Below are positions 59,097 to 64,000 of a stretch of 64,000 nucleotides of DNA, piece by piece (the first letter of the stretch is position 1; each line of letters starts with the position of its first letter). The notes below the pieces were generated by a model, which ran no database searches, was not told the origin of the DNA, and saw only the letters and a program-made list of their open reading frames with translations. The DNA is from Acidovorax sp. Leaf191. GTDB taxonomy: Bacteria; Pseudomonadota; Gammaproteobacteria; Burkholderiales; Burkholderiaceae_C. The stretch covers positions 1 to 64,000 of the forward strand of contig NZ_LMPT01000022.1 in the NCBI RefSeq assembly GCF_001424425.1, written 5' to 3'. Both the position numbers and the translations under genes were made by a program.

Positions 59097-60782
59097 TCAC
59101 GCAGCGCCAGCAGGCCGGGACAGCTGCTGCAAGGCCATCAGCGCTTCGGTGTCCGTGCGGTACATCGCCAGGCCCGAACCCGGCTCCAGCAGGCCCGCCT
59201 GGCGCAGCACCTTCTCGGCGGGCAGCTTGAGGCCGCTCACGTGCAGCGTGCCGCCGCGCGCACGCATCAGCGCCAGCAGCTGCGCGAAGGTCTCCACACC
59301 GGTCACGTCGACCCGGTTGATGGGCTGGGCCAGCAGGCACAGGTGCACGACGTCGGGGTGGGCGGCCATGTGCTCGTTCACCCACCGCTCCAGGGCGCTG
59401 GCGGACGCGAAATCCAGCTCTGCGTCCATGCGCAGGGCCAGCAACTGGGGCGCCAGGGGCGGCAGGTGCCACAGGTGGCGGTCGCGCAGGCTGCCGTCCG
59501 GGTGCAGGCCCACCTCGATGATGCGCGGGTGCAGCCGCTGGTACAGGAAGTGGCTCAGGTTCATCAGCAGCCCCACCAGCACACCCCAGTACATGCGCGG
59601 CGCGGTGGCCAGCGTGAGGGCAAAGGTCACCCCGCCGATCACCGCCTCCACCCGGGACACGCGCCACAGGCGCAGCAGAGTGCGGGGCTTGATGAGGCTG
59701 GTGACCGCCGTCACCACCACCGCCGCCAGCACCGACTGCGGCACGTGGTACAGCGCCGGCGTGAGCCACAGCAGCACCACCAGCACCAGGCCGATGGCGA
59801 ACAGCGTCGCCCAGCCGCTCTTGGCGCCTGCATACAGGTTGATGGCCGAGCGCGAGAACGACGCGCTGGTGGCAAAGCTGCCGCACAGCCCGCTGCTGAT
59901 CTTGGCCAGGCCCTGGCCGATCAGGTCCTGGTTCTCGTTCCAGCGCTCGCCCGAACGCTGGCTTTCGACCTTGGCGCTGGAGGCGGTCTCCAGAAAGCTC
60001 ACCAGCGTGACCACCAGCACCGGCATGACCAGCGCGGCAAAGCCGGACCAGGGCAGGGCGCCCGGCCAGTACGGCGCGGGCAGGCCGGACGGCAGGGCGC
60101 CCACCACGGCGCCGCCCGCGTCCGCATACCCGAGCGCCCAGCTCAGCGCGCCCGCCGCCCCCACCACGACGATGGCGGCGGGGAAGTTGGGGCGCCAGCG
60201 GCGCGCCAGCATCAGCAAGGCCAGGCTGCCGAGCCCGAAGGCCGCCGCCGTGAGATCGAAGAGCCCGGGCGAGGGGGTGGACAGCAAGGCCCCCCAGTCG
60301 GCCCGCAGGCCCGTGAGCGCCGCCAGCTGCGAGCCCAGGATCAGCAACGCCGCCGCCTGCGTGAACCCGCTCAGAACCGGCGAGGTGACGAGGTTGAGCA
60401 GCCAGCCGAAGCGCGCCAGACCCATCACCAGCTGCAGCAGGCCGGACAGCAGCGCCATCCAGGCCGCCATGGCCACCCACTGCGCGCTGCCCGGCTCCGC
60501 CAGGCCGGTCAGCGAGGCGCCGATGAGCAAGCTGGTGAGCGCCGTGGGGCCCACGCCCAGGCGGGTCGACGAACTGAACAGCACGGCCACCAGCGCAGGG
60601 ATGAGCGAGGCGTAGATGCCGGTGATCAGCGGCATGCCGGCCAGTGCGGCGTAAGCCACCCCCTGCGGCACGAGCATCAGGCCGACGGTCATGCCGGCCC
60701 AGAACTCCCCCTTGATCAGGCTGCGGTCAGGACGGGGCCAGGAGAGAAACGGGAGCCAGCGGGCCAGGGAAATGCGCGACAT
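59097..60782 (-). CDS. SulP family anion transporter with STAS domain
   Basis: A 561-residue inner-membrane transporter with about 12 helices. GMTVGLMLVPQGVAYAALAGMPLITGIYASL is the conserved SulP opening (N-terminal repeat), and the STAS domain takes up the last 120 residues (ALRMDAELDFASASALERWV, then INRVDVTGVETF). Family members carry sulfate, bicarbonate or dicarboxylates; the substrate cannot be told. The ATG at 60782 is the start; the huge open frame upstream is the shadow of the next two plus-strand genes. Confidence 0.9.
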   Translation of the reverse strand: MSRISLARWLPFLSWPRPDRSLIKGEFWAGMTVGLMLVPQGVAYAALAGMPLITGIYASLIPALVAVLFSSSTRLGVGPTALTSLLIGASLTGLAEPGSAQWVAMAAWMALLSGLLQLVMGLARFGWLLNLVTSPVLSGFTQAAALLILGSQLAALTGLRADWGALLSTPSPGLFDLTAAAFGLGSLALLMLARRWRPNFPAAIVVVGAAGALSWALGYADAGGAVVGALPSGLPAPYWPGALPWSGFAALVMPVLVVTLVSFLETASSAKVESQRSGERWNENQDLIGQGLAKISSGLCGSFATSASFSRSAINLYAGAKSGWATLFAIGLVLVVLLWLTPALYHVPQSVLAAVVVTAVTSLIKPRTLLRLWRVSRVEAVIGGVTFALTLATAPRMYWGVLVGLLMNLSHFLYQRLHPRIIEVGLHPDGSLRDRHLWHLPPLAPQLLALRMDAELDFASASALERWVNEHMAAHPDVVHLCLLAQPINRVDVTGVETFAQLLALMRARGGTLHVSGLKLPAEKVLRQAGLLEPGSGLAMYRTDTEALMALQQLSRPAGAA

Positions 60783-60927
60783 GCTGCGATTGTCGCGCCT
60801 GGCGAAGGCCGGTTTTGACTGCGCAGGCAGGGGCGGGTGTCCTACAGAGGGTTCAGGGCCGTCCGACCCGGCGGGTGAAGGGGGCTGCCTACAGTTCGAT
60901 CCATATCCCAACCCAAGGAGTCTGACC

Positions 60928-61419
60928 ATGAACACCACCGCGATTTCCCACCGTCCCGCACACCGCATCGCCAGCATCCTGGCTGTGAGCGCACTGGCCC
61001 TGGGCCTGTCGGCCTGCGGCAAGAACGAAGAGCCCACCGTGGGCCAGCGCCTGGATTCGGCCGTCGAAAAGACGGAGCAGGCCGCAGCTGACGCCCGCGT
61101 CAAGGCTGAAGCCGCGATGCAGAACGCCGAAAACAAGATGGAGCAAAGCGCCGCCAACGCAGAAGTCTCTGCCAAGCAGGCCGCCAACAACGCCAAGGGC
61201 GCCATCGATGACGCCACCATCACCGCCAAGGTCAACGCTGACCTGGCCAAGGACCCCGATCTGAGCGCGCTCAAGATCAACGTCGACACCGTCAACGGCA
61301 AGGTCACCCTGAACGGCCCCGCTCCCACCACCGTGGCCCGCGACCGTGCCGAAACCATCGCCAAGGCTGTGGACGGCGTGACCGCCGTGAACAACCAGCT
61401 GGTGGTCAGCGCCAGCTGA
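60928..61419 (+). CDS. BON domain lipoprotein
   Basis: A 163-residue outer-envelope lipoprotein. Residues 1-30 form a lipoprotein signal with lipobox LSAC. An Ala-rich, charged helical stretch (about residues 45-95, coiled-coil like) follows. The BON domain spans about residues 95-163 (DATITAKVNADLAKDPDLSALKINVDTVNGKVTLNGPAPT). Such proteins help keep the envelope intact under osmotic or other stress. AAGGAG lies eight bases before the ATG. It is divergent from the sulP gene. Confidence 0.9.
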   Translation: MNTTAISHRPAHRIASILAVSALALGLSACGKNEEPTVGQRLDSAVEKTEQAAADARVKAEAAMQNAENKMEQSAANAEVSAKQAANNAKGAIDDATITAKVNADLAKDPDLSALKINVDTVNGKVTLNGPAPTTVARDRAETIAKAVDGVTAVNNQLVVSAS

Positions 61420-61456
61420 TCCACCAACGGCGCCCTCCAGCGCCACTGAAGGTACC

Positions 61457-61493
61457 GCGCGCCGCGCGGGGTTTGAGGCCCCGCGCGGCGCGC
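61457..61493. other. Perfect 15-bp hairpin just upstream of metC
   Basis: GCGCGCCGCGCGGGG (61457-61471) and its exact inverse (61479-61493) enclose the 7-base loop TTTGAGG. The right arm ends 13 bases before the metC ATG, in the place of a ribosome site. There is no U-tract, so it is not a standard terminator; it may insulate the lipoprotein gene or reduce metC translation. Confidence 0.8.
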
Positions 61494-61505
61494 TACCATG
61501 GCCGG

Positions 61506-62735
61506 ATGAAAGACGCACATTCCGAGCAGTTGGCGACCCGCATCGTCCACCACGACTACCTTCCTCCCGGCGACTTCGTCTCGCCCCAGCCGGGGGTCTT
61601 CAAGGCTTCCACCGTCATCTTCCCCAACGTGGCTGCGATGCGGTCGCGGGAATGGAAAGACAAGAGCGGCTACACCTACGGCCTGCACGGCACCCCCACG
61701 ACCTTCATCCTGGAAGAGCGCTTGTGCACGCTCGAAGGCGGCCTGCAGTGCCTGCTGGTCCCGAGCGGACTGGCGGCCATCGCCAATGTCGCCCTGGCGC
61801 TGCTCAAGCCCGGCGACGAGGTGCTGATCCCTGACAACGCCTACGGCCCCAACAAAGACCTTGCCAACGGCGAACTGCGCCGCTTCGGCATCACCCATGC
61901 CTTCTACGACGCCCTCGACCCGGCCGACTTGGCCGCGCGCATCACGCCCGCCACCAAGCTGGTGTGGCTGGAGGCCGCGGGCTCGGTGACGCTGGAGTTT
62001 CCGGACCTGTGCGAACAGGTGCGCATTTGCCGCGCGCGTGGCGTGACCACCGCGCTGGACAACACCTGGGGCGCGGGCCTGGCGTTTGCGCCGTTCGATC
62101 TTCTGGGCGACGGCACCCTGGGCGTGGACATCTCGGCCCACGCATTGACCAAATACCCCAGCGGCGGCGGCGACGTGCTCATGGGCAGTGTGATCACCCG
62201 CGACGTGGGGCTGCACATGAAGCTCAAGCTCACCCACATGCGCCTGGGCCTTGGGGTAGCGGGCAATGATGCCGAGGCCGTGCTGCGCGCGCTGCCCAGC
62301 ATCGGCCTGCGCTACCGCGCCCATGACGAGGCGACCCGCCAGCTGGCGCGCTGGATGCAGCAGCAGCCCGCGGTGGCCCAGGTGCTGCACCCGGCCCTGG
62401 AAGGATCGCCCGGCCACGCGCACTGGAAGGCCCTGTGCGGCAGTGCCAACGGCGGCCAGGGGGCGGCGGCCGGTTTGTTCAGCGTGCTGTTCGACGCGCG
62501 CCACACCCAGGCGCAGGTGGATGCTTTCTGCGACGGCCTGCGCTGGTTCAAGCTCGGCTACAGCTGGGGTGGGCCGATGAGCCTGGTGGTGCCCTACGAG
62601 CTGCCCAGCATGCGCAGCCAGAGCACGCAGCACCTGCGGCAGGGCACGCTGGTGCGCTTCTCGGTGGGGCTGGAGGCGGTGCAAGACCTGCAAAACGACC
62701 TGCAGCAGGCGATGGAGCGCGCGTTCACGCAGTGA
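61506..62735 (+). CDS. metC: Cystathionine beta-lyase (trans-sulfuration PLP enzyme)
   Basis: A 409-residue PLP enzyme of the Cys/Met metabolism family. YTYGLHGTPTTFILEERLCTLEGG and VPSGLAAIANVALALLKPGDEVLIPDNAYGP are family motifs, and the PLP Lys is in SAHALTKYPSGGGDVLMGS. The overall pattern matches bacterial MetC, which cleaves cystathionine to homocysteine; other lyase activities are possible. The ATG at 61506 has no evident ribosome site, and a strong hairpin stands immediately upstream. Confidence 0.85.
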   Translation: MKDAHSEQLATRIVHHDYLPPGDFVSPQPGVFKASTVIFPNVAAMRSREWKDKSGYTYGLHGTPTTFILEERLCTLEGGLQCLLVPSGLAAIANVALALLKPGDEVLIPDNAYGPNKDLANGELRRFGITHAFYDALDPADLAARITPATKLVWLEAAGSVTLEFPDLCEQVRICRARGVTTALDNTWGAGLAFAPFDLLGDGTLGVDISAHALTKYPSGGGDVLMGSVITRDVGLHMKLKLTHMRLGLGVAGNDAEAVLRALPSIGLRYRAHDEATRQLARWMQQQPAVAQVLHPALEGSPGHAHWKALCGSANGGQGAAAGLFSVLFDARHTQAQVDAFCDGLRWFKLGYSWGGPMSLVVPYELPSMRSQSTQHLRQGTLVRFSVGLEAVQDLQNDLQQAMERAFTQ

Positions 62736-62851
62736 TGCCTTGCGCCGCGTGAAGGGCGGGGAAGGGTGACGGAGGGCGATGTACGGCGGCGAGGGGCGGG
62801 GTGGTAGTTTCCTCAGTGGCGCCCCGGCGCTGGCGGGCTTAGTGTGGCGGC

Positions 62852-63754
62852 ATGACTGCCTCATCTCCCACGCCCGTGCCCGTGCCCGACGCGTCTGCGC
62901 CATCGCAGGCCCAGTGCGCGGAGGCGATTGCGGGGCAGGCGCTGCACGACACTGCTGCGCCCATTGCGCTGCGACGGCTGCATGCGGCAGACCCTTTTCG
63001 CTGGCTGCTGCGCGGCCTGCACGACATGCGCGCTGCGCCGGGCATCGCGGTGTTCTATGGCGTGTGCTTCTGGGGCATGGCGATGCTGCTGGGCTGGGTG
63101 TTCCGCACCCGCCCTGAATACACCATGTCCCTGGCCAGCGGCTGCCTGCTGATCGGCCCCTTCCTGGCGATGGGCCTGTACGACACCAGCCGCCGCCGCG
63201 AGGCCGGCCAGCGGCCGCAACTGAGCGAATCGCTGACCTGCTGGGACAGCCACATGGGCAGCATGGGCATGCTGGTGCTGGTGCTCGTGGTGCTGGAGCT
63301 TTTGTGGGGCCGCGCCTCGCTCGTGGTGTTTGCGGTGTTCTTCAACACCGGCATGCCATCGACCACCGGCGTGCTCGATGCCGTGTTCAACCCGCAGAAC
63401 TGGAGCTTCGTGGCGGTCTATGCGGTGGTGGGCGGCGTGTTCGCGGCGCTGGTGTTTTCAACCTCCGTCGTCTCCATCCCGATGATTCTGGACCGAGACA
63501 CCGATGCGCTCACGGCCGGCATCACCAGCGTGCGCGCGGTGCTGGAGAACACGGTGGTCATGCTGCTGTGGGGCGCGCTCATCACGGCCATCGTCGGGCT
63601 GTCGTTGTGGTTCTGGGGCGTACCCCTGCTGCTGGCAGGGCCGCTGCTCGGCCACGCGAGCTGGCACGCCTACCGGGCGTCGGTAGCGCCGCCTGGCTTG
63701 TCAGGCATTGCACCGGGCCTTGGGGACGATCGCGTTGGGGTACCGCTGCCATGA
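62852..63754 (+). CDS. DUF2189 membrane protein
   Basis: A 300-residue inner-membrane protein with about six helices. DPFRWLLRGLHDMRAAPGIAVFYGVCFW is the DUF2189 opening, and PFLAMGLYDTSRRREAGQRPQLSESL follows. The C-terminal helices end near LLGHASWHAYRA, where family similarity stops, and the last 24 residues are Gly/Pro-rich and unlike it. Function is unknown. It is 116 bases after metC and probably forms its own unit. Confidence 0.83.
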   Translation: MTASSPTPVPVPDASAPSQAQCAEAIAGQALHDTAAPIALRRLHAADPFRWLLRGLHDMRAAPGIAVFYGVCFWGMAMLLGWVFRTRPEYTMSLASGCLLIGPFLAMGLYDTSRRREAGQRPQLSESLTCWDSHMGSMGMLVLVLVVLELLWGRASLVVFAVFFNTGMPSTTGVLDAVFNPQNWSFVAVYAVVGGVFAALVFSTSVVSIPMILDRDTDALTAGITSVRAVLENTVVMLLWGALITAIVGLSLWFWGVPLLLAGPLLGHASWHAYRASVAPPGLSGIAPGLGDDRVGVPLP

Positions 63755-64000
63755 GGTGCTGCGGCGGGCCCTGCAGGGGCGCCCGCCCGTGTGCGCCACC
63801 CTGCGCTCGGCCCGCAAGATTTTTACGGCTTTGGTGCCCTGGAGGCCAGCACCATCTGCCGTTTGCAGGCCACGCCTGGCATCCAATGGTGGCAGGGCAC
63901 TTGCAAGGGCCCAAAGGGCGCAGGGCAGCTTCTTGGTGGCATGAATCCACGCCCAGTTCATGCTGTTACAGTGGGCCATTACTTCAGGAAGCAACTACCT
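63755..64000. other. Right-edge region without a called gene
   Basis: The last 246 bases hold only short open frames with no protein signature or good ribosome site, on either strand. I see no promoter, repeat or RNA here. Confidence 0.5.

Noticed and set aside
59097-62903. An open frame of 1,268 codons on the minus strand
   Set aside because: Only the last 561 codons encode SulP. The rest is the antisense shadow of the BON and metC genes, whose own ribosome site, lipobox and PLP motif are convincing. High GC makes such antisense frames common here.
63701-63994. A short minus-strand frame at the right edge
   Set aside because: Overlaps the end of the DUF2189 gene, has no recognisable protein pattern, and may simply be chance in GC-rich DNA.

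Overview
The window is GC-rich, densely packed bacterial chromosome. Gene content and order point to a betaproteobacterium of the Comamonadaceae, most likely Acidovorax or a close relative. The evidence is the imuA-imuB-dnaE2 cassette, the LysR/pirin/DoxX/flavodoxin/OsmC/pirin cluster, the DUF4148 and DUF2189 proteins, and a short dispersed repeat with a GATAGCT...GCGCTTG core. I recognise that repeat from memory as typical of this family, but it was not searched. No phage, insertion sequence or CRISPR array was seen.

Layout. 0-2.7 kb: DUF4148 protein, degenerate HD-GYP protein behind a possible FNR/ANR box, VOC protein. 2.85-8.6 kb: SOS mutasome imuA-imuB-dnaE2 behind a perfect LexA box. 8.6-12.8 kb: M23 peptidase, AsmA protein, RluA-type pseudouridine synthase. 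13-19.5 kb: chemoreceptor, AraC regulator divergent from an Asp/Glu racemase, class II UvrA-like protein. 19.6-20.9 kb: AbiE antitoxin with a broken toxin, next to the 3' end of tRNA-Gly(CCC). 21-23.4 kb: periplasmic sulfurtransferase and TsuA-like thiosulfate importer. 23.5-24.7 kb: a ROK-like protein whose motifs are in circularly permuted order.

24.8-33.8 kb: a six-gene minus-strand operon (gabT, PotABCD-type ABC importer, gabD) with a divergent MocR/GabR-type regulator, for import and breakdown of GABA or a related amine. 34.0-41.2 kb: a second minus-strand catabolic cluster for trans-4-hydroxyproline: DapA-family deaminase, solute-binding protein, proline-racemase-family epimerase, three-subunit D-hydroxyproline dehydrogenase and a GntR/FCD regulator. 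41.6-44.2 kb: alaS. 44.6-48.7 kb: large Cache/GAF/HD-GYP protein facing a GGDEF cyclase. The cyclase is the last gene of an operon with trmB, gluQ and a renalase-like oxidoreductase (to 51.7 kb).

51.8-56.2 kb: LysR regulator divergent from pirin, DoxX, flavodoxin, OsmC and a second pirin, a probable quinone/redox-stress module. 56.4-60.8 kb (minus strand): trhO, MinD/FlhG-like ATPase, GGDEF cyclase, SulP transporter. 60.9-63.8 kb (plus strand): BON lipoprotein, a cystathionine beta-lyase-type gene, DUF2189 membrane protein.

Main points of interest: the permuted ROK protein; four copies of one short repeat, two inserted in frame in dnaE2 and gluQ and two between convergent genes; the antitoxin kept beside a deleted toxin at a tRNA 3' end; and four c-di-GMP proteins, two of them unusual HD-GYP variants. 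All calls come from reading the sequence; no database search was possible.
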